Shown: piece after piece, positions 16,550 through 25,411 of the stretch
Numbering within the stretch: position 1 is the first letter of the stretch
Layout: each line of letters opens with the position of its first letter
Made by a program: the position numbers and the translations under genes
Assembly (NCBI GenBank): GCA_028749205.1
Contig: JAQULR010000010.1
Span: forward strand, 1-33,592
Reading direction: 5' to 3'
From: Acidobacteriota bacterium
Lineage (GTDB): Bacteria; Acidobacteriota; Aminicenantia; Aminicenantales; Saccharicenantaceae
DNA length: 33,592 bases
The notes under the pieces: model-generated
Seen by the model: the letters and a program-made list of their open reading frames with translations, nothing else
What the model was told of the DNA's origin: nothing
The model's database searches: none

Positions 16550-18076
16550 TTATCTTCTCTGCCTCGTCCCGCCTACGGTAATGCCTCTAATCCGAACAGT
16601 AGGCTGACCGGCGGTTACTTCAGCTGATTGTCCCTTACCGCAGATGCCTGGGCCAAAATCTAAGTCATCGCCAATCCCATCTATCCTGGTGATTATATCT
16701 AAGCAGTTTCCGATTAAAGTAGCTCCTTTGACCGGGACGGTTTTTTTGCCGTTCTCAATGAGATAAGCCTCTCGGCAAGTAAAGTTAAAAACCCCAGTGG
16801 TAGGGTTAACGCTGCCACCACTCAGGCTCTGGACATAAAGACCACTTTTGGTGGAAGCCACAATGTCAACAGGTTTATCTTTTCCTTTCTCAATAAAGGT
16901 ATTGGTCATTCTCGGTATGGGGTAATATCTGAAACTCTCTCGGCGACCGTTTCCAGTTCTTTCCATTTTGAGTTGCTTGGCGGAAAGAATATCGGTCATA
17001 TATTTAACCAAAAGGCCATCTTTAATAAGCACATTCCTTTTCATTTGAGTACCTTCATCATCAAAATCAGTTGTTCCACGGAAATTTGGTAAGCTACCAT
17101 CATCAACCATAGTAAAAATGTCAGCCGCCACCTTCTTTCCAAGTTTACCGACGAAAGCTCCCGTTTCCCTGGCAATGTTATCAGCTTCGAGAGGATGGCC
17201 GACAGCTTCATGAACCAGGACTCCTCCCCAGCCATTTTGAATGACCACATCCATCTTGCCAGCGGGAGCCTCTTTGGCTTCCAACATCGCTATAGATTCT
17301 CTGGCCGCCTCTCTGGCTGCTTGTTCTGGTGGAAATTTATCGAACATTTCGATTCCAGCATGCTGGCTGAGACGTTCTCTGCCCATATGAGAAGTGTTAT
17401 TACCTATGGCCAAAGGTTGCACTATGAAGAAAATGAGAGGCAAACTACTTTTAAGAAGCAAACCCTCGCTGTTGGCAATAAGCCGGTCTCTGATTTCATC
17501 ATAATAATCGATGCTAACCATTTTAATTCTGGGATCATAGCTCAAAGCTGCTTCTTCGGCCCTCTTCATTATTTCCATCCTTTTATCATCAGCTACTTTT
17601 TGAAGTGGAATTTTGACCTTAACATAAGAAGGCCTTTTTTCTTCTTTTAATTCCACGGGTTGAATTCTTTTCCCAGAACTGGCAATGATAGAAGCTACCT
17701 CGGCTGCTCTTATAATCTTTTCTTCCGTCAGCTCATCAGTGTAGGCATATCCAGTTTTATCTCCGTCAATAACCCTAACCCCAGCCCCGCGAATCAGGCC
17801 AAAAACCGCACTTTTGTACTTGCCCTCTTCCAGAATGATACTTCTCGTAATCCGATTCTCGACATATAGATCGGCAAAATCGCCGCCTCTTTTAAGGGCC
17901 GTAGAGATAGCTTTTTTCATCAAGTCATCTGATAACTGAAGCCTCTGCCCCTCGACACCTGCCAGTAGACTCTTTACTAAAAGTGGACTGGCAGCTATGG
18001 CCAAACTACCCTGAAGGCTCAGACTCAGAAACTTTCTTCTGTCAATCGGCTTAATTTCTGAGAAAAGTTCTTTCAT
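16550..18076 (-). CDS. tldD: TldD metalloprotease subunit with Tat signal
   Basis: 508 residues from ATG 18076, chosen over ATG 18106 because AAAGGAGG lies six bases before it. The active-site motif HEAVGH is at 289-294 and the conserved late cysteine is Cys479 in PGICGKGQ; in known TldD these regions bind the metal. The N-terminus reads IDRRKFLSLSL (twin arginine at 13-14) followed by an alanine-rich hydrophobic stretch ending near AASP, a clear Tat-type signal. Cytoplasmic TldD of enterobacteria lacks this. It is first gene of a tldD-tldE operon, with a possible promoter at 18166-18194. Export of only one partner raises the possibility of piggy-back Tat export of the folded heterodimer. Confidence 0.93.
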   Translation of the reverse strand: MKELFSEIKPIDRRKFLSLSLQGSLAIAASPLLVKSLLAGVEGQRLQLSDDLMKKAISTALKRGGDFADLYVENRITRSIILEEGKYKSAVFGLIRGAGVRVIDGDKTGYAYTDELTEEKIIRAAEVASIIASSGKRIQPVELKEEKRPSYVKVKIPLQKVADDKRMEIMKRAEEAALSYDPRIKMVSIDYYDEIRDRLIANSEGLLLKSSLPLIFFIVQPLAIGNNTSHMGRERLSQHAGIEMFDKFPPEQAAREAARESIAMLEAKEAPAGKMDVVIQNGWGGVLVHEAVGHPLEADNIARETGAFVGKLGKKVAADIFTMVDDGSLPNFRGTTDFDDEGTQMKRNVLIKDGLLVKYMTDILSAKQLKMERTGNGRRESFRYYPIPRMTNTFIEKGKDKPVDIVASTKSGLYVQSLSGGSVNPTTGVFNFTCREAYLIENGKKTVPVKGATLIGNCLDIITRIDGIGDDLDFGPGICGKGQSAEVTAGQPTVRIRGITVGGTRQRR

Positions 18077-18165
18077 AAAGGGCCTCCTTTGCTTATCTCT
18101 TTTCATTTATAAGTTATACAACCCATTTCAATTAAATCAGATCTTGGCATCTCTTTTCTTTAATC

Positions 18166-18194
18166 TTCTTACCCTATTCAATCCATCCGGTCAA
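18166..18194 (-). promoter_or_regulatory. Candidate sigma70-type promoter for tldD-tldE
   Basis: Read on the minus strand, TTGACC (18194-18189) and TAAGAA (18171-18166) are separated by exactly 17 bases, about 90 bases upstream of the chosen tldD ATG. The -35 matches five of six consensus bases; the -10 is weaker. This is pattern matching only. Confidence 0.35.
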
Positions 18195-18225
18195 GTTTTT
18201 TCTTTTATTTAGGTGTTTTTTACTT

Positions 18226-18237
18226 GTTGATATCAAC
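18226..18237. promoter_or_regulatory. 12-bp perfect palindrome upstream of the tldD promoter
   Basis: GTTGATATCAAC is its own reverse complement. It ends about 30 bases upstream of the candidate -35 box of tldD, where a dimeric activator or repressor could bind. No second copy was noticed. Palindromes of this length occur by chance at modest frequency. Confidence 0.25.
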
Positions 18238-18543
18238 CATCCATGCCATGCTATTAAAACTGAACCTGATCCAAGCTCTCTAATTCCAATTAATGATAAA
18301 ACCGGGATATAGAAATGGCAGGAAGGGAAATGGGTAGATGAGCTGATTTTTTTAAATCGTTTTGTCTCCTTGATTCTCCCAGATGTATTAATGAGGCCAA
18401 GGATATCTCTTGGGTTTCAGGCCAGAAATCTGCTCTATTGATAGAATAAACTGTCCCCAATATAGCATTTTCAGAAACGAGAACTCGCCGAAAGCTAACC
18501 CAAAAAATTATGTCCTGGAAACTATCACAACACTATAGCTGGC

Positions 18544-19947
18544 TCAGACCAAGGTAGTTTCATCAAGGTAATCCGGAACTTCTACCGGCCAATCTGTCTT
18601 GGCTTCGATCTCCCGGGCAAAATTCTGGATCACATCTTTTTCACCATGAATTAAAAAAATCTTTTTAGGGGTTTCTTTAAAAGATTTCAGCCATTTCCAA
18701 AGTTGTTCCCGGTCAGCATGAGCTGAAAAGCCATAAATCTGGTCAATTCTGGCCCGGACCTGGTACATCTGATTATATATTCTTACCGGAGATTGGCCTT
18801 CCAGGATTTGTCGCCCCAGAGTTCCTTTAGCTTGATAACCAACAAAAAGAATGGTTGATTCAGGCCGTCTAATATTATTTACCAGATGTTGTTTGATTCT
18901 TCCGCCAGTACACATGCCGGATCCAGCCATAATGATGGCTGAGCCCCCGACCTCGGCAATCTTTTTAGATTCATTATAATCCTGGATAAGTTTAAGTCCC
19001 GGGAAGTCGAAAGGGTTTTGGCCTGAAGAAAATAGAGACTGGCTTTCTTTATCCAGATATCTCAAATAATTGTCAAAGACATTGGTAACACTGACCGCCA
19101 TAGGGCTATCTAAGAAGACAGGTAGCTTAGGTATTTTTTTGCTTCTGACCAGCAAATTTAGATGATACATTAGTTCTTGAGCCCGTTCTATAGCAAAGGT
19201 TGGTATGACCAGATTGCCACCCTTTTTGTAGACCTGGTTTACGTTTTCTGCTAATCTTTCTGGGACTTTTTCTGGCTGGTCATGATTGCGGTCACCATAG
19301 GTTGATTCCAGAAAGATATAGTCAGCCTGGCTAAAGGTATCCGGATTGCGAACCAGAGGTTTATTCCACTGGCCCAGATCCCCAGAAAATAGAATTCTTT
19401 TCTCCACCGAGCTATTCGCAACGAGAATTTCAATTATGGAAGAGCCAAGAATATGGCCAGCTTCGTTAAAAACCACTTTGACTCCCGAGCCTAAATCAAT
19501 TTTTAAGTGGTAGTCAACCGCTTCTACTAAAGGTAAGGCCTTTTCCACATCAGAGGTGGTGTAAAGTGGAATTTCAGGATACGGCCCCCGGCGACCTTCC
19601 TTTTGGTGACGTTTTTTCTTAATTATGGCATCTTCTTCCTGCAGCTTGGCTGTATCGAATAGGACTATAGGCAACAATTCTGAAGTTGGCGGAGTGCAAA
19701 GAATCCGACCACGGAAACCTTCTTTAACTACCTTGGGAATCAAGCCACTGTGATCGAGATGGGCATGGGTTAGCAGAAGATAATCTATCCTGGCTGGTGG
19801 AAAAGGAAAGGGTTGCCAGTTTCTTTTCTGAAATTCCCTTTCCTGATAAAGCCCGCAATCAACTAAGAGATTGAGTCCATTAACTGAAAGTAAATAACAA
19901 GACCCGGTGACCTGGGAAGCCGCCCCCAAAAATTTTACTTTAATCAT
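18544..19947 (-). CDS. Beta-CASP metallo-beta-lactamase fold RNA nuclease (CPSF73/YSH1-like)
   Basis: 467 residues of the bacterial COG1236-type family, related to the mRNA 3'-end nuclease CPSF-73 and to TTHA0252-like RNases. The zinc motif HAHLDH is at 61-66. Further metal motifs are EAGHILGSS and FSGDLGQ. The beta-CASP insert begins around residue 210 (IPTFAIERAQEL), with the conserved MAGSGMCTGGRI and the late histidine motif YGFSAHADREQL. All expected ligands are present, so it is probably an active RNA endo- or exonuclease. ATG 19947 overlaps the stop of the upstream membrane-protein gene in an ATGA, so translation is coupled. It is the last gene of the operon starting near 23532. Confidence 0.92.
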   Translation of the reverse strand: MIKVKFLGAASQVTGSCYLLSVNGLNLLVDCGLYQEREFQKRNWQPFPFPPARIDYLLLTHAHLDHSGLIPKVVKEGFRGRILCTPPTSELLPIVLFDTAKLQEEDAIIKKKRHQKEGRRGPYPEIPLYTTSDVEKALPLVEAVDYHLKIDLGSGVKVVFNEAGHILGSSIIEILVANSSVEKRILFSGDLGQWNKPLVRNPDTFSQADYIFLESTYGDRNHDQPEKVPERLAENVNQVYKKGGNLVIPTFAIERAQELMYHLNLLVRSKKIPKLPVFLDSPMAVSVTNVFDNYLRYLDKESQSLFSSGQNPFDFPGLKLIQDYNESKKIAEVGGSAIIMAGSGMCTGGRIKQHLVNNIRRPESTILFVGYQAKGTLGRQILEGQSPVRIYNQMYQVRARIDQIYGFSAHADREQLWKWLKSFKETPKKIFLIHGEKDVIQNFAREIEAKTDWPVEVPDYLDETTLV

Positions 19948-20810
19948 ACTTTATCCTTTCTCTTAGAATAATAACTAAACTCAACCCCAATAAATAGTTG
20001 TCTGGCCAGCAGGCGGAACATCAAAAAAGCTTGAGCTAAGATTATGCTAATCAATATTCCGGCTAAATGGTTTGAAGAGATCTGTTGACCTACCAACAGC
20101 CATCCTAAACAAATTAAGGCTACAACCAGCCCCAGAAGAAGATAAAGACCCCAGAAACTAAAGAAATGCCGGCTTAAAAATTTAATGGCCAGGCAGTAGG
20201 CCGGCCAGACTTTTTTTGATTCAGTTACTATTATTATTCTGACCAGATCCAGCAAGAGTTTGAAAGCTGCCAAGAGAAGAACAAAAAGCAGCAATTTTAA
20301 GTTGGCCGAGATGATTACCGGCCATTCGGTTACTGCCCCATCTGACCAGGCCTCAAGAGGAGCAGCTAATAATCTGAAAAGAAGAAAGAATATAAACAAA
20401 AATGGTAGGAAAATGATAAGGGATAAAAGAAATTTCCAAAAGTAGCGGCTGCCATCAGCCAGAAAGTTACTGATGTTAATTCTGTTATCCTGATTCAACA
20501 TGCGGCCAAAAAGCCCCCCTTTAAGAAAAATAAATAACAGCATCGAGATTAGCACTATGGCTATCAGAAAAACAGTATAGGGAGCAAAAATATTCTGGTT
20601 AGAGATTAATACCTCAACTATATTGAGTTCAAAGGGCATTGATAGGTCTTGAGATAAGGTCAGGTGTCCCAGATTGCTTCTAACCAATGAACCTATAGGA
20701 GTAATGGCTATTAAAGCCACTACCGAAATTATCAGCCATAAGTAGAGAGCTATTTTGAACCTGGAAAGGGCTCGGTTAAGCCCAGCTTCGAGGTAATTAC
20801 CCAGACTCAT
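19944..20810 (-). CDS. Multi-spanning membrane protein, unknown function
   Basis: 288 residues with about six strongly hydrophobic segments: near 20-45 (IALYLWLIISVVALIAI), 75-95, 125-150, 170-195, 215-240 and 245-265. It resembles the loose class of glycerophosphodiester phosphodiesterase-type or 'DUF' integral membrane proteins only in general appearance, and no family can be named. ATG 20810 is preceded by AAGGAG. It starts 16 bases after the M1 peptidase stop and overlaps the beta-CASP nuclease start by four bases. The coupling suggests co-expression, but the functional link is not evident. Confidence 0.8.
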   Translation of the reverse strand: MSLGNYLEAGLNRALSRFKIALYLWLIISVVALIAITPIGSLVRSNLGHLTLSQDLSMPFELNIVEVLISNQNIFAPYTVFLIAIVLISMLLFIFLKGGLFGRMLNQDNRINISNFLADGSRYFWKFLLSLIIFLPFLFIFFLLFRLLAAPLEAWSDGAVTEWPVIISANLKLLLFVLLLAAFKLLLDLVRIIIVTESKKVWPAYCLAIKFLSRHFFSFWGLYLLLGLVVALICLGWLLVGQQISSNHLAGILISIILAQAFLMFRLLARQLFIGVEFSYYSKRKDKV

Positions 20811-20826
20811 GCTATTCTCCTTCCAG

Positions 20827-22950
20827 TCACAACAAATTAAAAACTGATAACAGCAGGCTCTGCATCAGCCAGAGGAAGTCACCAGTCAATCCCGATATTT
20901 TTTCCCTGGATCCTTTTAGGGCGTAATAGTTATTAGAAAGATTGGTATCGACCAGCCAGATGGCTTCAGGGTCCAGAACTGCTTGTCTCATCTTCACTGG
21001 TTTTTCAAAGTTAAATCTAACCCAACGGCTTTGACCATCCCATTCCCTCCATTCCAGGCTACCATCCTCGAATTCTACCTTCAATTTAATAGTTACTTCT
21101 GGCCCCAGCCGGGCCTGACCGTAGCGTCTTAGAGTAACAGAGGTTTGATAGATCTTTTCACCTGCTTTCTCAGTAGTCTCGTCCTGGTTAGTCTTGGTTT
21201 GAGGTGAATGCTTAGTGGGGAGATCATCAAATATCCCTAAAAATTTTTCTGGTTTAATTCGGGTCTCTACTGCTCCTATGGCATAATCAAAATCCTTAGC
21301 TTTAAAGAAAAATTCCTTAAAAAACCAGTTCAAATCTTTAGCTGAAACTTCTTTTACTACCTGGATAAAATCTTCAATTGTCGGATGCTTAAATCGGTAT
21401 CTCATATGGTAGGTCCGCATTATCTTAGCCCAGCTTTTCTCTCCTAAATATCTTTCTAAGGTCTGCAGGCAAGTAGCTGCCCGGTAGTAGACATTTAGGG
21501 AATAGCTGACGGAGTTGTAGAATTTCCATGATTCTTTAACAATAGGATCAAGCTTAGCCACCGGGCCAGAAATTAATCTGCCAAGTTGCCAGTCATAAAT
21601 GGCTGGAGTTTTAAGAAGCCAGTTGAGTGGCAGCCCGTTAAATCTAACAGGAAGACAGCTGGGACCATAGGCAGCTTCCAGCACCTTGGCAGTCGAATAG
21701 GTGTTAATCCCCTCATCGAGCCAGGCTTCTTCAAATTCGTTATTAGCCACTAAACCGTACCAATAGTTGTGGCCAAATTCATGAACAATGACCTGCTCTG
21801 GAGACAACACCTTTTTGTCAAGAATAACAGAAGTCCCGGCGGTAAAAAGCGTTGGATACTCCATACCACCACTTCCGGTACGGAAAGGAGGGTCAACCAT
21901 AGTTATAGTCCGATAAGGATAAGGCCCGTACCACAAGCCATAATATTTAATGGCTGCCATTAAAGCCTTAAAATGGCGTTCTGCCTGATGTTGATGCTGT
22001 TTTTCAATTAGCAAAATCATCCGGACATCAGGCAATTTTATTTCTTCAGGAGTCAATTCTAAAAGCTCAGCAATTGTTTGGTATTCTTCTGGGCTAACCT
22101 GATCTTCTGCTCGGAACCAGCGTTCGATCTTGATAAACCTGGGTGAAGCTGTCCAGGCAAAATCATGGATGTCCTGTTGCTCAAAGGTATAAGTAGTCTT
22201 GCCAGTAACCGGGTCATCAATTCTTTCTATTTCTTCTCCACAGGCTCCGACAACGAGATTTTGGGGCACCGTTATCCGAACCTTAAAATCAGCAAAATCA
22301 GCAAAAAACTCAGAGTTCAGATGATACTGGTGACAATTCCAACCTTTTCCTTCTTCATAAACTCCTGGTTTGGGAAACCACTGGGATATAAAAAAACCAT
22401 CTTTATAACACCCAACCCTAATTCCATTCTGTGGCACTTTCGCCTGAAATTGCAGCTTAAGGATAATAGACTGGCCAGGTGCCAGAGGTTCAGGCAAATC
22501 AACTTTAAGGACAGTTTGGTCATCAGGATTGGGCGGTTCATCCGGGCTGATAAAAGCAGCTGTTGGCATTAGGTCATAGCCATCGACAGTGGTCAAAGAG
22601 GTTATCTTGAGATAACCCCAGTCATCTTTTCTGACCTGGTATCTTTTGTACATTGTTTCTCTTCTGGCTTCCTTGGCCATAGTCGACAGTTCATTTTTGA
22701 AAGCATTCCAGTAAAGGTGAAGCTGAATATCGGGCACATAATCCTGGCTAAGATTGCTCCAAACGATAGTTCCCCTGGCTTGAATCATTCGGACTTCAGG
22801 CAGAAGCTCAACTTCAAGATCATATCTGAGAGGTTTATCTTCAGCTTGCCCAGCCCAGCTCTTAAGAAATACAAGACAGATAAACCAAAACATGAGAAGG
22901 ACTGCTTTTAAGGTGTCTGGCTTTTTTTTCAAGACTATTCTCCCATCCAT
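20827..22950 (-). CDS. Exported M1-family (gluzincin) aminopeptidase
   Basis: 707 residues. A hydrophobic N-terminal segment (AVLLMFWFICLVFLKSWAG) indicates export or membrane anchoring. The M1 hallmarks are present: GGMEYP at 361-366 (the exopeptidase GxMEN-like motif), HEFGH at 390-394, and third zinc ligand Glu413 in WLDEG, nineteen residues after His394. It should cleave N-terminal residues from peptides outside the cytoplasm. The ATG at 22950 has no strong ribosome-binding site; a TTG six codons later has GGGAG seven bases before it and is a plausible alternative start. It sits 96 bases after a small membrane-protein gene and 16 bases before another, in an apparent four-gene operon. Confidence 0.93.
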   Translation of the reverse strand: MDGRIVLKKKPDTLKAVLLMFWFICLVFLKSWAGQAEDKPLRYDLEVELLPEVRMIQARGTIVWSNLSQDYVPDIQLHLYWNAFKNELSTMAKEARRETMYKRYQVRKDDWGYLKITSLTTVDGYDLMPTAAFISPDEPPNPDDQTVLKVDLPEPLAPGQSIILKLQFQAKVPQNGIRVGCYKDGFFISQWFPKPGVYEEGKGWNCHQYHLNSEFFADFADFKVRITVPQNLVVGACGEEIERIDDPVTGKTTYTFEQQDIHDFAWTASPRFIKIERWFRAEDQVSPEEYQTIAELLELTPEEIKLPDVRMILLIEKQHQHQAERHFKALMAAIKYYGLWYGPYPYRTITMVDPPFRTGSGGMEYPTLFTAGTSVILDKKVLSPEQVIVHEFGHNYWYGLVANNEFEEAWLDEGINTYSTAKVLEAAYGPSCLPVRFNGLPLNWLLKTPAIYDWQLGRLISGPVAKLDPIVKESWKFYNSVSYSLNVYYRAATCLQTLERYLGEKSWAKIMRTYHMRYRFKHPTIEDFIQVVKEVSAKDLNWFFKEFFFKAKDFDYAIGAVETRIKPEKFLGIFDDLPTKHSPQTKTNQDETTEKAGEKIYQTSVTLRRYGQARLGPEVTIKLKVEFEDGSLEWREWDGQSRWVRFNFEKPVKMRQAVLDPEAIWLVDTNLSNNYYALKGSREKISGLTGDFLWLMQSLLLSVFNLL

Positions 22951-23046
22951 ATAAAGATCGATCTTATCTTCTTAAGGCTGAGGGTCGAATTGAAGATTTT
23001 AGATCTCCAGGTAGAAGCTCTGTCTCAGGGATTAATTGCCCGGCGG

Positions 23047-23532
23047 TCACCGGCTGCCCTCAGTTTCGGTCTGACTCAAAATCCAGTCTTCCCAGGCCTG
23101 GCGGCGAGGAAAGAAAATAAACAGCACAATTATCGAAACAACCAGAAGAATATAAAAATCACGGTAGAGACCGTGGATCAAAAACATTATCAGGCCGAAG
23201 AGCGCCGGAAGTTCACTCATGATTAGCACAATGAGAGAAGTTCGGTGTAATCTATTAAGAAGGTCTTGAGCCTTACTCCCAGCTTTCCTTCTCAACAGCC
23301 AGGATTGGAGAACCCTGGCCAGGATCACACTAATAGCTGACAGGCCGTAACCTAGGTATCTGATTTTAGTTATAGCCTGGATGCTGGACACTGGATAAAG
23401 CCCATAGAACGGAGCCATTGTCCGCCTGATCAATTCAACCAAAACCAGATATAAAACCAGGGCACCAAAGACTGAATAACCAACCAGGGCGGCAATTCGA
23501 TGAGTTCTTTTGATTACTTGCCTGAATTCCAT
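23047..23532 (-). CDS. Small membrane protein with about four transmembrane segments
   Basis: 161 residues. Hydrophobic segments lie at about 12-35 (AALVGYSVFGALVLYLVLV), 52-72, 96-118 and 123-145 (YILLVVSIIVLFIFF), with a basic N-terminus and a charged C-terminal tail. No family was recognised. The ATG at 23532 has only a weak purine-rich stretch upstream. It is first in the minus-strand run that continues with the M1 peptidase, and is divergent from the small ORF and glgA. It is probably real because the hydrophobic pattern and codon choice match its neighbours. Confidence 0.7.
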   Translation of the reverse strand: MEFRQVIKRTHRIAALVGYSVFGALVLYLVLVELIRRTMAPFYGLYPVSSIQAITKIRYLGYGLSAISVILARVLQSWLLRRKAGSKAQDLLNRLHRTSLIVLIMSELPALFGLIMFLIHGLYRDFYILLVVSIIVLFIFFPRRQAWEDWILSQTETEGSR

Positions 23533-23678
23533 TGGTTACTTTCTCTAAGCTATTATATTTTTTTTTACTTTGGCTAGCAACTAACATCTAACCTAAATGA
23601 GCAACTTTATTGTCATAACCAAATTTTGCTGGTAATATTTATCCTTTATAAATTCTGTTGTTAGAGATTGATGAAGAT

Positions 23679-23879
23679 ATGAAAAATCTAACTTATGATT
23701 TTAGTAATCAAAGCTCAATTGAACCGGCCAGTTATTACTGCCAGCGAAGGCCTCTCCCTTTTGACTATCAGGAAGTCTGGCTGATGAATTTTTTCAGGTT
23801 TGAAGCCCTGGAAGTTAATGGCCGTAAAATAGAACCTTCAATTGGTTGGGCTCTCAGTGTTCATGGAATTTATGATTGA
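23679..23879 (+). CDS. Possible small hypothetical protein upstream of glgA
   Basis: 66 residues from ATG 23679 (an in-frame TTG at 23658 would give 73). The composition is balanced, with several Trp, Pro and Phe residues (QRRPLPFDYQEVWLMNFFRF) and codons like those of the neighbouring genes, which favours a real gene. There is no hydrophobic segment and no recognised motif. The ribosome-binding site is weak (GATGAAG). The stop is 65 bases before glgA on the same strand, so it could be co-transcribed with it. It could also be chance. Confidence 0.35.
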   Translation: MKNLTYDFSNQSSIEPASYYCQRRPLPFDYQEVWLMNFFRFEALEVNGRKIEPSIGWALSVHGIYD

Positions 23880-23944
23880 CATATTCCGGAGCATTTTCCC
23901 GGATGATAATTATTAATGATTCAATTAAAGTTTAAGGAGTAATA

Positions 23945-25411
23945 ATGAATTCAGCTGACAAGATTAGGGTGACTATTCTTACCTCAGAACTGGCCCCACT
24001 GGCTAAGACCGGAGGTCTGGCGGATGTAGCTGGAGCTTTACCTAAATATCTCAGCCGAGATAATCGGCTGGAAGTCATAGCTATAATGCCTCGCTACCGG
24101 GAGGTGAAGAAAAAAAGCTTGCTCCAAAAGCTGGTTTTTGAAAACCTTCAGGTTGACTGGCCTGCTTCAGAAAAAAACTTCTCTGTTTACCAGGCCAGAT
24201 TGGAAGGCTTTACTATCTACCTTATCGATAATGAAGCCTACTATGATCGGGAATATCTTTACAGCACTCCGGAGGGAGATTATCCAGATAACGGAGAAAG
24301 GTTTGCTTTCTTTTGCCTGGCAGCTCTAAAATCGATTCAAGCTTTAAACTTCCAGCCAGACCTGATTCATGCCCACGATTGGCAATCAGCCCTGACCTTG
24401 GCCTACCTTAAACACCGTCCTAAAGCCGATGGCTATTTTAGGAAGACTAAGTCGCTGTTCACTATACATAACCTGGCCTATCAAGGTCTATTCTCTCCAG
24501 ACATTCTCGACCGGGTTGGCTTGCCTGAATTTCTTTTCAATTCAGAAGATCTGGAGTTCTATAGTAAGGTAAATTTTTTAAAAGCCGGTCTTCTTTATTC
24601 AGATGCTATCAGCACTGTTAGCCCAACTTACAGTCAAGAGATCCAGACCCCGGAATTTGGTTTTGGCTTAGAAGGAGTTTTGAGGAAGAGAGCAGACCGC
24701 TTGTTTGGAATTCTGAATGGTATTGATTATCAGGAGTGGAATCCAGAAACCGACCCGGCTCTTCCAGCTCACTATTCAAGTGATAATCTAGCTGGAAAAT
24801 CGATTTGCCGAATAGAATTGCTCCAGTCCTTCAATTTTCCTGTAGAGACCTCCTGGCCCATTATTGGCATGGTGTCCAGATTGGCCGGACAAAAAGGTTT
24901 TGATCTTCTAATTAGAAGTCTGGAAGGAATTTTTAAAAGACCGGTTTATCTCATAATCCTTGGAACTGGAGAAAAGGAAATTCAGAATCTCTTGCTGGCC
25001 AGTTCCAAGAAACATTCCGAACGTTTTGGCCTCAAAATTGCTTTTGATGACCGCTTAGCTAGACTTATATATGCCGGTAGTGATTTTTTTCTAATTCCCT
25101 CACGCTATGAGCCGTGTGGTCTAACTCAGATGTACAGTTTGAGATATGGGACGATCCCGATTGTCAGGGGTACTGGTGGATTGAAGGATACTGTAGTCGA
25201 GTTTAATCCGAAACTTCTTCAAGGTAATGGGTTCCTTTTCCAGGAATATGAGGCTGTAGACATGCTGGGGGCTATTGACCGAGCCATTTCTTTTTATAAA
25301 AAGGAGCCCGCCTGGTCAAAGTTGCTGGACAATGCTCTTAATAGTGATTTTTCCTGGGAGAAATCAGCCAGAAATTATTTTGAGCTGTATCAGAAAATTC
25401 TCAGCTTTTAA
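23945..25411 (+). CDS. glgA: Glycogen synthase (ADP-glucose type, GT5)
   Basis: Transfers glucose from ADP-glucose to the growing alpha-1,4-glucan. The 488 residues are full length. The N-terminal KTGGL motif (Lys21) of GT5 bacterial and plant synthases is present, with HAHDWQSAL (the conserved HxHDW region) near residue 140 and the C-terminal nucleotide-binding signature PSRYEPCGLTQMYSLRYG, with the nucleophile-region Glu. ATG 23945 has AAGGAG seven bases upstream. It is convergent with the GalT-family gene, their 3' ends overlapping by 11 bases. glgC and a GH57 enzyme lie further right on the other strand, completing an alpha-glucan cluster. Confidence 0.96.
   Translation: MNSADKIRVTILTSELAPLAKTGGLADVAGALPKYLSRDNRLEVIAIMPRYREVKKKSLLQKLVFENLQVDWPASEKNFSVYQARLEGFTIYLIDNEAYYDREYLYSTPEGDYPDNGERFAFFCLAALKSIQALNFQPDLIHAHDWQSALTLAYLKHRPKADGYFRKTKSLFTIHNLAYQGLFSPDILDRVGLPEFLFNSEDLEFYSKVNFLKAGLLYSDAISTVSPTYSQEIQTPEFGFGLEGVLRKRADRLFGILNGIDYQEWNPETDPALPAHYSSDNLAGKSICRIELLQSFNFPVETSWPIIGMVSRLAGQKGFDLLIRSLEGIFKRPVYLIILGTGEKEIQNLLLASSKKHSERFGLKIAFDDRLARLIYAGSDFFLIPSRYEPCGLTQMYSLRYGTIPIVRGTGGLKDTVVEFNPKLLQGNGFLFQEYEAVDMLGAIDRAISFYKKEPAWSKLLDNALNSDFSWEKSARNYFELYQKILSF

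Larger units (their letters stand above)
18077..18543. other. Gene-less interval upstream of tldD
   Basis: This 467-base region separates the start of tldD from the stop of the beta-CASP nuclease gene, both on the minus strand. It holds the candidate tldD promoter and a 12-bp palindrome described separately, plus a small GATTT/AAATC hairpin near 18342. Short reading frames are poor and lack ribosome-binding sites. No gene or RNA was recognised in its right half. Confidence 0.5.

Noticed and set aside
17195-17650. 151-codon reading frame antisense to tldD
   Set aside because: Opposite strand of conserved TldD coding sequence, including the HEAVGH motif; no family resemblance.
22165-22572. 135-codon reading frame antisense to the M1 peptidase
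   Set aside because: Shadow of a clear gene; composition not protein-like.
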